The notes under the pieces are model-generated. The model saw only the letters and a program-made list of their open reading frames with translations. It made no database searches and was not told the origin of the DNA. A stretch of 33,421 bases of DNA from positions 1-33,421 of the forward strand of contig NZ_LRUJ01000046.1 of the NCBI RefSeq assembly GCF_001548475.1, in the 5' to 3' direction. Origin of the DNA: Bordetella hinzii LMG 13501 (GTDB lineage: Bacteria > Pseudomonadota > Gammaproteobacteria > Burkholderiales > Burkholderiaceae_B). Shown piece after piece: positions 12,935 to 20,492 of this stretch (its first letter is position 1; the number at the start of each line of letters is the position of its first letter). A program made the position numbers and the translations under genes.

Positions 12935-14347
12935 ATGCAAACCCTGGTCTGGCTGCGCAGCGATCTGCGCCTGCACGACAACCCGGCGCTGGCCGCGGCC
13001 GCCGCCCAAGGACCGGTCCGCGCCGTGTTTCTCGCCGCGCCTGGCCAATGGCGCGCGCATGGCGACGCTCCCGCCAAAGTGGATTTCTGGCGCCGCAATG
13101 TGCTGGCGCTGGGCCGGTCGCTGGGCGAGCTGGGCATCGCGCTGGACGTGCTGCCGGTGCACGACTGGTCGCAGGCGCCGCAAGCGCTGGCCGGTTTCTG
13201 CGCCACGCATGACATCGGCGCGGTCCACGTCAATGCCGAATGGGCACTCAATGAGCAGCGCCGCGACCAGGCCTGCGATGCCCGGCTGCGCGTTGCGGGC
13301 ATCACCTTCACGCGCCACCATGGCGCCACCCTGCTGCCGCCGGGCAGCGTGCGCACGGGCAAGGGAGATCCCTACCGGGTGTTCACCCCCTATGCGCGCG
13401 CCTGCCGCGAGATTCTGCGCGCCGCGCCGCCTGCCGCGGTGCGCGCCCCCAAGGCCCAGGGCCCCGCCCGCGAGATGCCGCCCCTGCCTGCGAGCTGGCC
13501 CGAAAGCGCCCACACCCTGGCCGCGCTCTGGCCGGCTGGCGAAGCCCATGCCCACGAACGCCTGCGGGCCTTCCTGGACAAAGACCTGGCGCGCTATCAC
13601 GAACGCCGCGACTTGCCGGCCGTGCCGGGCACCAGCGCCCTGTCGCCCTATCTGGCCTGCGGCGTGCTGTCGCCGGCCCAATGCCTGCGCGCCGCGCTGC
13701 GCGCCAACCAGGGCGAGATCGACACCGGCCAGGCCGGCGCGCGCGCGTGGATCACCGAATTGCTGTGGCGCGAGTTCTACCAGCATCTGCTGGCGGCCTA
13801 TCCCGGCCTGTCCATGCACCAGCCCATGCGTCCGGAAACCGCCCGCCTGGCCTGGCGCGATGCGCCCCAGGACCTGGCTGCCTGGCAAGCCGGCCGCACC
13901 GGCATACCCATCGTCGACGCCGCGCAGCGCCAGTTGCTGGCCACCGGCTGGATGCACAACCGGCTGCGCATGGTGAGCGCCATGTTTCTGTCCAAGAATC
14001 TCTTGATCGACTGGCGCCTGGGCGAGGCCTGGTTCATGAACCACCTGGTGGACGGCGACCTCGCGGCCAACAACGGCGGCTGGCAATGGAGCGCCTCCAC
14101 GGGCGCGGACGCCGTGCCTTATTTCCGCGTCTTCAATCCGGTCACCCAATCGCGCAGATTCGATCCGGACGCGGTGTTCCTGCGGCGCTGGCTGCCCGAG
14201 CTGGCCGGCCTGGACGACAAGGCCATCCACGACCCCACGGCGGACGAGCGCCGCGCCGCCGGCTATCCCGAGGCCATCGTCGATCTGAAGCACAGCCGGC
14301 TGCGCGCCATCGAGGCCTACGCGCGCCTGCCCTCGGCGCAGCCCTGA
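12935..14347 (+). CDS. phrB: deoxyribodipyrimidine photo-lyase (CPD photolyase, class I)
   Basis: Light-driven repair of cyclobutane pyrimidine dimers. A 470-residue protein, matching E. coli PhrB (472). The N-terminal antenna-binding alpha/beta domain starts MQTLVWLRSDLRLHDN; the C-terminal FAD domain has TSALSPYLACGVLSP, WITELLWREFYQHLL, GIPIVDAAQRQL, TGWMHNRLRMV and ANNGGWQWSASTGADAVPYF, with the Trp and Asn residues expected around FAD and the electron-transfer chain. ATG 12935 is chosen by homology and by the promoter upstream, although no clear ribosome binding site precedes it. Cryptochrome-type function is less likely given the complete CPD photolyase motifs. It is divergent from the CoA-transferase gene. 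Confidence 0.95.
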   Translation: MQTLVWLRSDLRLHDNPALAAAAAQGPVRAVFLAAPGQWRAHGDAPAKVDFWRRNVLALGRSLGELGIALDVLPVHDWSQAPQALAGFCATHDIGAVHVNAEWALNEQRRDQACDARLRVAGITFTRHHGATLLPPGSVRTGKGDPYRVFTPYARACREILRAAPPAAVRAPKAQGPAREMPPLPASWPESAHTLAALWPAGEAHAHERLRAFLDKDLARYHERRDLPAVPGTSALSPYLACGVLSPAQCLRAALRANQGEIDTGQAGARAWITELLWREFYQHLLAAYPGLSMHQPMRPETARLAWRDAPQDLAAWQAGRTGIPIVDAAQRQLLATGWMHNRLRMVSAMFLSKNLLIDWRLGEAWFMNHLVDGDLAANNGGWQWSASTGADAVPYFRVFNPVTQSRRFDPDAVFLRRWLPELAGLDDKAIHDPTADERRAAGYPEAIVDLKHSRLRAIEAYARLPSAQP

Positions 14348-14355
14348 GGGGCTGC

Positions 14356-14679
14356 CTACAGCCCTTGCTTGTCGAGGCGGCGCAGAAAGACCGTCAATTC
14401 CTTGACGACCTGCTGGTCGCCGTGGCCGCGCGCCGCCGCCATGCCCGACTCCCAGGCCTGGCGCGCGCCGGCCGCATCGCCGGCCTCCAGCAGGGCGCGG
14501 CCCAGCCATTTCCAGGCCACGGAATAATTGGGATCGAACGCCAGCGCGGCGCGCAAGTGCTCGATGGCCGGCGCAGGGCGTTGCGCCTCGACGTAGGCCT
14601 TGCCCAGGGAAAAACGCAACAACATGTTGTCCTGCCCCTTGGCAAGCATGGATTCCAGGCGTTCTGTCAGGCCTTGCAT
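14356..14679 (-). CDS. small tetratricopeptide-repeat protein
   Basis: A 107-residue soluble protein with about two TPR units: LLRFSLGKAYVEAQRPAPAI then HLRAALAFDPNYSVAWKWLG and RALLEAGDAAGARQAWESGM, showing the TPR spacing of small and bulky residues (W-LG-Y, A-F-P). Such short TPR proteins act as adaptors; no partner is evident. ATG 14679 has CTGGAG about 10 bases upstream, which fixes the start inside a very long antisense-open frame (see rejected items). Convergent with phrB (8 bases between stops) and divergent from the DUF1800 gene. Confidence 0.82.
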   Translation of the reverse strand: MQGLTERLESMLAKGQDNMLLRFSLGKAYVEAQRPAPAIEHLRAALAFDPNYSVAWKWLGRALLEAGDAAGARQAWESGMAAARGHGDQQVVKELTVFLRRLDKQGL

Positions 14680-14847
14680 GTCGCTGATACTCCAGAAAAA
14701 CACGTGTACGGATCCAGGCCATGATAGCGGCGCGCCCGCTGCAAACAGGGAAAAACCATCTGTGTCGTGGCGTTTCAGGCGGGCCTGGGCCGGGAATTTA
14801 TCGGCCATAGTACGGTCTGATTTCCGTCTTTCCCGGCGAGCCCGACC
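14680..14847. promoter_or_regulatory. divergent intergenic region between the TPR and DUF1800 genes
   Basis: A 168-base gap that must carry promoters for both directions. GAATTTATCGGCCATAGTAC near 14793-14812 is the only AT-leaning stretch close to the DUF1800 start. I find no promoter with both boxes at good spacing and no notable repeat. Confidence 0.3.
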
Positions 14848-16368
14848 ATGTCCTTGTCCTTGCCCCGCCCGCGCCATGCCCTGCTTGCCCTTTTGCTGGG
14901 CGCGAGCGCCCACGCGGCCGACGTCCCCGCCGACCTCTACGCGCGCGTGGACCGCATCACCTGGGGCGCCACGCCCGAACTCCTGGCGCAGGCCAGGCAG
15001 CAGGGCTTTGAAGCCTGGCTGCAAGGGCAGCTCAAACCTTCGGCCCAGCCGGCCCTGCCCCCCGACGTCGCCGCCCGCATCGCCGCCCTGCCGATCTCCA
15101 CCACGGATTCGGCCCAGGCCATCGTGGCGCTGCGTGAGCGCAGCGAGGCGGACAAACGGATCACGGATCCCGATGCGCAGTTGCAAGCCCGCCGCGACAC
15201 CAACAAGGCCATCCGCGAGCGCGGCGAGCAGGCGCGCGAACGCGCCGTCTGGCTGGCGCTGTACTCGCCCAACCAGCTGCAGGAGCACATGACCTGGTTC
15301 TGGATGAACCACTTCAATGTCTGGCTCAACAAGGGCTATGTCGGCGCGGTGCTCGATGACTACGAAGCCCGCGCGCTGCGGCCCCGCTCGCTGGGTAAAT
15401 TCCGGGACCTGCTGGAGGCGACGCTGCGCTCGCCGGCCATGCTCATGTACTTGGACAACGCCGCCAGCCGCGTGGGCAAGATCAATGAAAACTACGCCCG
15501 CGAACTCCTGGAGCTGCACACCCTGGGCGTGGATGGCGGCTACAGCCAGCGCGACGTGCAGGAGCTCGCCCGCATTCTGACCGGCGTGGGCGTCAACGCG
15601 ACCGGCAAGCCGCGCCGGGCCAAGGGTCCCCACGCCGCCGATCTCATCAGCGACGGCCTGTTCGAGTTCAACCCCGCCGCCCACGACTATGGCGACAAGG
15701 TCTTGCTGGGCCACGCGATCAAGGGCCGGGGCTGGGCCGAGGTCGAGCAGGCGCTGGACATCCTCGCCAGCCATCCGGCCACGGCGCGGCACATCAGCCG
15801 GAAGCTGGCCACCTTCTTCGTGGCCGACACGCCGCCCAAGGCCCTGGTGGACCAATTGAGCCGCGCCTTCACGCAGAGCGATGGCGATATCGCCGCCGTG
15901 CTGCGCGTGCTGTTCAATTCGCCGGCCTTTGCCGCCTCGCTCAAGGACGGCAAGTTCAAGGACCCGGTGCACTACGTTTATTCTTCGCTGCGCCTGGCCC
16001 TGCATGACCAGCCTGCCCTGTCCAACGCCCGGGCCGTCGCCAACCTGATCTCCACGCTCGGCCAGCCGCTCTACGGCCGCCTCACGCCCGACGGCTATCC
16101 CTTGACCCAGAACGATTGGGCCGGCTCCGGCCAGCTCAACGCGCGGTTCGAGGCCGCCCGCGCCATTGCCGCGGCGGCCGGCGCCTTCTATCGTGACAAA
16201 GACCAGCCCATGCCTCGCATCAAGCTCTCGCGCCTGTCCGAGGCCTATGGCCAGCCCTCGCCCTTTGACCAATGGCCGGCCGCCAGCCGCGACGCCATCG
16301 CGCAGGCGCGCAGCGTGACCGACGCCAATACCTATCTGCTGGCCGCGCCGCCCTTCATGCGGCGCTGA
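14848..16368 (+). CDS. DUF1800 family exported protein
   Basis: A 506-residue DUF1800 protein with an N-terminal signal peptide (HALLALLLGASAHA). Family hallmarks are present: the RITWGATPELLAQARQQGF opening, the central LQEHMTWFWMNHFNVW segment, KINENYARELLELHTLGV, YSQRDVQELARILTG, and the C-terminal LYGRLTPDGYPLTQNDWAG. The biochemical function of DUF1800 is not established. It is almost always encoded next to a DUF1501 protein, as here (24 bases downstream), so the two probably work as an exported pair. The ribosome binding site before ATG 14848 is weak. Confidence 0.92.
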   Translation: MSLSLPRPRHALLALLLGASAHAADVPADLYARVDRITWGATPELLAQARQQGFEAWLQGQLKPSAQPALPPDVAARIAALPISTTDSAQAIVALRERSEADKRITDPDAQLQARRDTNKAIRERGEQARERAVWLALYSPNQLQEHMTWFWMNHFNVWLNKGYVGAVLDDYEARALRPRSLGKFRDLLEATLRSPAMLMYLDNAASRVGKINENYARELLELHTLGVDGGYSQRDVQELARILTGVGVNATGKPRRAKGPHAADLISDGLFEFNPAAHDYGDKVLLGHAIKGRGWAEVEQALDILASHPATARHISRKLATFFVADTPPKALVDQLSRAFTQSDGDIAAVLRVLFNSPAFAASLKDGKFKDPVHYVYSSLRLALHDQPALSNARAVANLISTLGQPLYGRLTPDGYPLTQNDWAGSGQLNARFEAARAIAAAAGAFYRDKDQPMPRIKLSRLSEAYGQPSPFDQWPAASRDAIAQARSVTDANTYLLAAPPFMRR

Positions 16369-16392
16369 ACCTCCTGACTTCCGAGACCCGCC

Positions 16393-17574
16393 ATGAAGCG
16401 CCGTGACTTCCTCGCTCTCGCCGCCAGCCTGCCGCTGACGCTGCATGCGACCCGCCTGCTGGCCGCGCCTGCCACCGACCAGCGCCTGCTGGTGGTATTC
16501 ATGCGCGGCGCCTACGACGCCGCCAGCCTGCTCATTCCCCAGAACGACTTCTATTACGAAAGCCGCTCCACCATCGCCATTCCGCGCGCCGGCAGCGCGG
16601 GCGCCGCCGCCCTGCCCCTGGCGGATGACTGGGGCCTGCATCCGGCGCTGGCCGACTCCCTGCTGCCTTACTACCAGCGCGGCGAGCTCGCCTTCCTGCC
16701 CTTTGCCGGCACCGACGACGTCACCCGCAGCCACTTCGAGACCCAGAACCGCATCGAGCGCGGCGCGGCGGCGGCCGACGGCGCGGGCCGCCAGACCTCG
16801 GGCTTCCTGAACCGACTGGCCGCGCAGCTCGGCATGCCCGCGGCGGCTTTCACCCAGGACGTCCCGCAGATCTTCCGCGGCCAGGCCAGCGTGCCCAATA
16901 TCAACCTGGCCGGTTCGGCCCGCAAGGCCCGCCTGGACGATGACCACGACCGCGTCATCGCCAATATGTACCAGGGCACGGGCCTGGCCTCCACCGTGGC
17001 CGAAGGGATGGAGATCAAGGGCGCGGCGCAGCGCATGGATGCCGAGCAGAAAGAAGCCAACGGCAAATCCCTCACCGTCACGCGGCTGCAGGCCGAGGCG
17101 CGGCGCATCGCCGGCTTCATGCGCGACCGCTATAACCTGGGCTTCGTGGACGTCGGCGGCTGGGACACCCACGTCAACCAGGGCGGCGTCCAAGGCCAGC
17201 TCGCCGGCAAACTGGACCAGCTGGGCCAGGCCCTGGCCTCCTACGCCCAGGCCATGGGCCCGGCCTGGAAGCAAACCACGGTGGTGGTCATCAGCGAGTT
17301 CGGCCGCACCTTCCGCGAAAACGGCACGCGCGGCACCGACCACGGCCACGGCACCGTCTATTGGGTCATGGGGGGCCAGGTGCGCGGCGGACGCATCGCC
17401 GGCGAACAAGTGGCCGTCCAGCCGGGCAAGCTGTTCCAGGACCGCGATTATCCCGTGCTCAACGAATACCGCGCGGTGTTCGCCGGCCTGTTCTCGCGCC
17501 TCTACGGCCTGGACAACAAACGGCTGGCCGCCATCTTCCCCGGCGTGCGCCCCCAGGACCTCAAGCTGGTCTGA
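16393..17574 (+). CDS. DUF1501 family exported protein
   Basis: A 393-residue DUF1501 protein, a member of the alkaline phosphatase/sulfatase-like superfamily without a proven activity. The start MKRRDFLALAASLPLTLHAT is a twin-arginine-like signal (RR-x-F-L), suggesting folded export. Conserved segments are LLVVFMRGAYDAASLLIP, the DVGGWDTHVNQGG motif, EFGRTFRENGTRGTDHGHG and the final GVRPQDLKLV. Asp and His residues in the WDTH and TDHGHG motifs look like a metal site. It forms an operon with the DUF1800 gene just upstream. A GC hairpin (17584-17602) follows, without a T-run. Confidence 0.92.
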   Translation: MKRRDFLALAASLPLTLHATRLLAAPATDQRLLVVFMRGAYDAASLLIPQNDFYYESRSTIAIPRAGSAGAAALPLADDWGLHPALADSLLPYYQRGELAFLPFAGTDDVTRSHFETQNRIERGAAAADGAGRQTSGFLNRLAAQLGMPAAAFTQDVPQIFRGQASVPNINLAGSARKARLDDDHDRVIANMYQGTGLASTVAEGMEIKGAAQRMDAEQKEANGKSLTVTRLQAEARRIAGFMRDRYNLGFVDVGGWDTHVNQGGVQGQLAGKLDQLGQALASYAQAMGPAWKQTTVVVISEFGRTFRENGTRGTDHGHGTVYWVMGGQVRGGRIAGEQVAVQPGKLFQDRDYPVLNEYRAVFAGLFSRLYGLDNKRLAAIFPGVRPQDLKLV

Positions 17575-17658
17575 GTCCGGCCTGGCCCGCCCGGCGCGGG
17601 CCGGGCTACACTTTCGGATCGGGGCCCGCGCGGCCCCTCATCTATTCGGAGGCACAGC

Positions 17659-18165
17659 ATGTCCACTCTTTATGACTTCAGCGCGGCATCCCTGGACGGC
17701 GCGTCCGTGCCGCTGTCGCAATGGCGCGGACAGGTGGTGCTCGTGGTCAACGTGGCCTCGCAATGCGGCTTTACGCCGCAGTACTCCGGCCTGGAGGCGC
17801 TCTACCAGCGTTTCGGGGAGCAGGGCTTCGGCGTGCTGGGCTTTCCCTGCAATCAATTCGGCCGCCAGGAGCCGGGCGACGCCGCCGAGATCCGCCAGTT
17901 CTGCGACACGCAGTACGGCATCAGCTTCCCCATGTTCGCCAAGATCGATGTCAACGGCAGCGACGCCCATCCGCTGTACCGCTGGCTCAAGGAACAAAAA
18001 CCGGGCGTGCTGGGCACCGAGGCCATCAAATGGAATTTCACCAAATTCCTGGTGGGCCGCGACGGGCAGGTCATCGCCCGCTATGCGCCCACCGACGCCC
18101 CCGACAGCCTGGCCGGCGATATCGAACGCGCCCTGGCCGCTCCGTCCTCTCCCGGGGCCGCCTGA
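17659..18165 (+). CDS. glutathione peroxidase family protein
   Basis: A 168-residue GPx-family thiol peroxidase. The Cys36 active site sits in NVASQCGFTPQY; Gln70 (FPCNQFGRQEPG) and Trp125-Asn126 (IKWNFTKFLV) complete the catalytic tetrad. Cysteine instead of selenocysteine and additional Cys64 and Cys82 are typical of bacterial members, which often use thioredoxin rather than glutathione. No signal peptide is present, so it is cytoplasmic. A GGAGG site 6-10 bases upstream fixes the start. It lies 84 bases after the DUF1501 gene, with its own likely promoter, and converges on the Lrp-type regulator. Confidence 0.93.
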   Translation: MSTLYDFSAASLDGASVPLSQWRGQVVLVVNVASQCGFTPQYSGLEALYQRFGEQGFGVLGFPCNQFGRQEPGDAAEIRQFCDTQYGISFPMFAKIDVNGSDAHPLYRWLKEQKPGVLGTEAIKWNFTKFLVGRDGQVIARYAPTDAPDSLAGDIERALAAPSSPGAA

Positions 18166-18181
18166 CGGCGCGCGCGCCGCT

Positions 18182-18652
18182 TCAGGCCGCCAGGGGCGGC
18201 AAGCGCCGCTTGATGGGCGAGGTCTTGACGATGGCGGTATTCGTCTCCGCGTAAGCGGTAATGCGCTCCAGGATGCCGTCGAGTTCGGAAATGGAGCGCA
18301 GGACCAGCCGGGCCACGAAGCAGTCGTCCCCGGTCACCTTGTCGCACTCGACAAAAGCGTCGATGGCCACGATAAGCGCCTCGACCTTGCGCAGCTGGCC
18401 CGGCAGCGGCCGGATCCGCACGATGGCGGTCAGCTCGTAGCCCAGGGCGGCCGGATCCAGCTCCACTCGGTAACCCGTGATCACGCCCTGCTCCTCCAGG
18501 CGCCGCAAACGCTCGGTCACGCTGGGCGCCGACATGCCGACCTGGCGCGCCAGCTCGGCGATGGGGCTGCGCGCCTGACGGTTCAGGCTGGCGATGAGGC
18601 GGCGATCCACCGCGTCAAGGACGGGTTTATCGTTGTGCAAGGTTTTTTCCAT
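18182..18652 (-). CDS. Lrp/AsnC family transcriptional regulator
   Basis: A 156-residue Lrp-family regulator: N-terminal winged helix LDAVDRRLIASLNRQARSPI and MSAPSVTERLRRLEEQGVI, then the RAM/ligand domain (YRVELDPAALGYELTAIVRI, CDKVTGDDCFVARLVL). Start 18652 (MEKTLHND) is chosen because AGGAAAAA precedes it; the frame extends to 18739 but adds residues not seen in the family. It is divergent from an EamA-type exporter, an arrangement typical of Lrp-family genes that control a neighbouring amino acid or metabolite exporter. Confidence 0.9.
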   Translation of the reverse strand: MEKTLHNDKPVLDAVDRRLIASLNRQARSPIAELARQVGMSAPSVTERLRRLEEQGVITGYRVELDPAALGYELTAIVRIRPLPGQLRKVEALIVAIDAFVECDKVTGDDCFVARLVLRSISELDGILERITAYAETNTAIVKTSPIKRRLPPLAA

Positions 18653-18762
18653 TTTTTCCTGCTTATCGAAGGAAGATCCGGAATTTATTCTCTCATTATG
18701 CATGCAACAAAGGAATTGCGGCTGGGATAATTTTTCCAAGAGAACTTGTTCCGGAGTCCGCC
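18653..18762. promoter_or_regulatory. divergent control region of the Lrp regulator and EamA exporter
   Basis: An AT-rich 110-base gap with several small near-palindromes: GAATTTATTC (18681-18690), TTATGCATGCAA (18696-18707) and GGATAATTTTTCC (18725-18737). GATAAT inside the last could be the exporter's -10. The AT-rich, roughly helically spaced sites fit Lrp/AsnC binding, but no consensus match can be claimed. Confidence 0.5.
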
Positions 18763-19644
18763 ATGCACACCCTCAGCGCAACACCCGCCACCGAAACCAC
18801 CGGCCTGTGGCAGATGGCCGCCGCCATGACGCTATCCGGCACCATCGGCATCTTCGTGCTGGAATCGGGCCAGAGCGCCTGGAACGTCGTCTTCTTCCGC
18901 TGCCTGTTCGGCATGCTTGGCCTGGCCGCCTACGCGCATCATCGGGGCATGCTGCGCCATCTGCGCCTGTCCCGGCGCGATTGGGCGCTGGCCCTGCTGT
19001 CGGGCGCGGCGCTGGTGATGAACTGGGTCCTGCTCTTTTCCGCCTACCGCCTGGCTTCCATTTCGCTGGCCACGGCGGTCTACCACGTGCAGCCCTTTCT
19101 GCTCATCGGCCTGGGCGTGCTGGTATTGCGGGAGAAGCTCAGCCGCGCGCGCCTGGCCTGGACGGCGCTGGCCTTCGGCGGCCTGCTTCTCATCCTCCGA
19201 TGGCAGGACGGGCCGGCTCCCGGCGGCTATCTGCTCGGGCTGTCGCTGGGCCTGGGCGCGGCCGCCTGCTACGCGCTGACCGCGCTCATCGTCAAGCAGC
19301 TCAAGCACGTCCCGCCGCAGGTGCTGGCGCTGGTCCAGGTCGGCCTGGGCGTCGTGATGCTGCTGCCCCTGGCCGACTTCTCCGCGCTGCCCGCCGCGCC
19401 CGCGCAATGGGCCTGCCTGCTTGCCCTGGGCCTGCTGCACACCAGCCTCATGTATATCCTGATGTATTCGGCCATCCAGCGCCTGCCGACCACCAGTGTG
19501 GCGGCGATGAGTTTCATCTATCCGGCGGTGGCCATTCTGCTGGACCTGGCCGTCTACGGCCAGCGCCTGGGCGCCTCGCAATGGCTGGGCGTGGGGGTGA
19601 TCTTCCTGGCCGCGGCCGGCGTCACCCGGGCAGGCCGCCGATGA
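18763..19644 (+). CDS. EamA/DMT superfamily transporter
   Basis: A 293-residue inner-membrane protein with about ten hydrophobic helices in two EamA domains. Helix 1 carries LWQMAAAMTLSGTIGIFVLE; the first domain ends with AVYHVQPFLLIGLGVLVLRE and the second with TTSVAAMSFIYPAVAILLDL, the Y/H-QP and S-F-YP-A-L patterns seen at equivalent places in DMT exporters. Such proteins export amino acids or other metabolites, or act as drug/metabolite permeases; the substrate is unknown. Divergent from an Lrp/AsnC regulator, which suggests control by an amino acid. CCGGAG lies 9-14 bases before ATG 18763. Confidence 0.9.
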   Translation: MHTLSATPATETTGLWQMAAAMTLSGTIGIFVLESGQSAWNVVFFRCLFGMLGLAAYAHHRGMLRHLRLSRRDWALALLSGAALVMNWVLLFSAYRLASISLATAVYHVQPFLLIGLGVLVLREKLSRARLAWTALAFGGLLLILRWQDGPAPGGYLLGLSLGLGAAACYALTALIVKQLKHVPPQVLALVQVGLGVVMLLPLADFSALPAAPAQWACLLALGLLHTSLMYILMYSAIQRLPTTSVAAMSFIYPAVAILLDLAVYGQRLGASQWLGVGVIFLAAAGVTRAGRR

Positions 19645-19653
19645 GGCCGGACG

Positions 19654-19674
19654 GCCGCGGCGGGTAGCCGCGGC
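19654..19674. other. GC-rich 8-bp stem-loop after the EamA gene
   Basis: GCCGCGGC, loop GGGTA, GCCGCGGC, 9 bases past the EamA stop. No T-run follows. TATCAT at 19679-19684, just downstream, is a possible -10 for the GNAT-lpl genes, so the hairpin could separate two transcription units. Confidence 0.4.
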
Positions 19675-19737
19675 GCGCTATCATGCTCGGATTCCGCAGG
19701 CGCCTGCCATGGCGCCGCCCCTGCCCGGAGCCCGACA

Positions 19738-20202
19738 TTGAGTGACACACTGAGTTTCCGGCGCGCCCGCGCCGCCGACCTTCCCGTCCTCGTCGCCCTG
19801 CTGAGCGACGATACGCTGGGCCGCGGCCGCGAAGATCCGTCGCAGCCGCCCAATCCGGCCTATGCGCGGGCCTTCGAGGCCATCGATCGCGACCCCAACC
19901 AGCTGCTGGCGGTGGCCGAGCGCGCCGGCAAGGTCGTCGGCTGCATGCAGCTCAGCTTCATTCCCGGCCTGTCGCGCCTGGGCGCCTGGCGCGGCCAGAT
20001 CGAGAGCGTGCGCGTGGCGGCCGGCGAACGCGGCGCCGGCACCGGCCGCGCCTTTTTCGAGTGGGCCATCGAACAATGCCGCCAGCACGGCTGCGCTCTG
20101 GTACAACTGACAACCGACAAGCAACGCGCCGACGCGCAGCGCTTCTATCTCGCGCTGGGCTTTCATGCGACCCATGAGGGCATGAAGCTCGCGCTGCACT
20201 GA
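19738..20202 (+). CDS. GNAT family N-acetyltransferase (TTG start)
   Basis: A 154-residue GNAT protein: opening SFRRARAADLPVLVALL, motif A IESVRVAAGERGAGTGRAFF with the acetyl-CoA loop GERGAGTG, and the C-terminal DAQRFYLALGFHATHEGMKL motif. The start is a TTG at 19738, with GGAG 9-12 bases upstream; no in-frame ATG exists before the conserved first strand. It lies 14 bases before the lplB-like gene, so it is probably co-transcribed with the split lipoate ligase. Whether it acts on a lipoate-pathway substrate is unknown; acetylation of a metabolite or antibiotic is equally possible. Confidence 0.85.
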   Translation: MSDTLSFRRARAADLPVLVALLSDDTLGRGREDPSQPPNPAYARAFEAIDRDPNQLLAVAERAGKVVGCMQLSFIPGLSRLGAWRGQIESVRVAAGERGAGTGRAFFEWAIEQCRQHGCALVQLTTDKQRADAQRFYLALGFHATHEGMKLALH

Positions 20203-20216
20203 CGGAGGGTCCGCCC

Positions 20217-20492
20217 ATGCATGGCGAATACAAAGTCCCGGGCGGCAAACTGGTGGTCGCCGATCTGGCGGTCAGCAACGGCCTGCTCGCCGATGTCCGC
20301 ATCAGCGGCGATTTCTTCCTTGAACCGCCCGAGGCGCTGGAGGCCATCAACCGCGCCTTGACCGGCCTGCCGGCCGAGGCCGGCGAGGCCCAGCTGAGCC
20401 AGGCCGTGCGCCAGGCGCTGCCGGCCGAGGCCGAGCTCTTCGGCTTTTCCCCCGAAGCCGTGGCCGTGGTCGTCCGGAGGGCCCTCGCATGA
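20217..20492 (+). CDS. lplB: lipoate-protein ligase C-terminal domain protein (LplB-like)
   Basis: A 91-residue protein corresponding to the small C-terminal domain of lipoate-protein ligase A, encoded separately. The opening GEYKVPGGKLVVADLAV and the ISGDFFLEPPEALEAINRAL segment match the accessory domain (LplB in Thermoplasma). In that system the large domain needs LplB to form lipoyl-AMP. GGAGGG lies 7-12 bases before ATG 20217. Its last codons overlap the lplA start (ATGA at 20489-20492), so the two are made in step. The order, small domain first, is the reverse of the fused enzyme. Confidence 0.82.
   Translation: MHGEYKVPGGKLVVADLAVSNGLLADVRISGDFFLEPPEALEAINRALTGLPAEAGEAQLSQAVRQALPAEAELFGFSPEAVAVVVRRALA

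Noticed and set aside
14356-17409. 1017-codon open frame on the minus strand across the DUF1800-DUF1501 genes
   Set aside because: It is antisense to two clear genes and lacks conserved motifs; it is open only because of GC-rich codon bias. Only its last 107 codons (from 14679) form a real TPR gene with a ribosome binding site.
17584-17602. GC hairpin after the DUF1501 gene as a terminator
   Set aside because: A 6-bp stem with 7-base loop and no T-run in an already very GC-rich gap; too weak to call.
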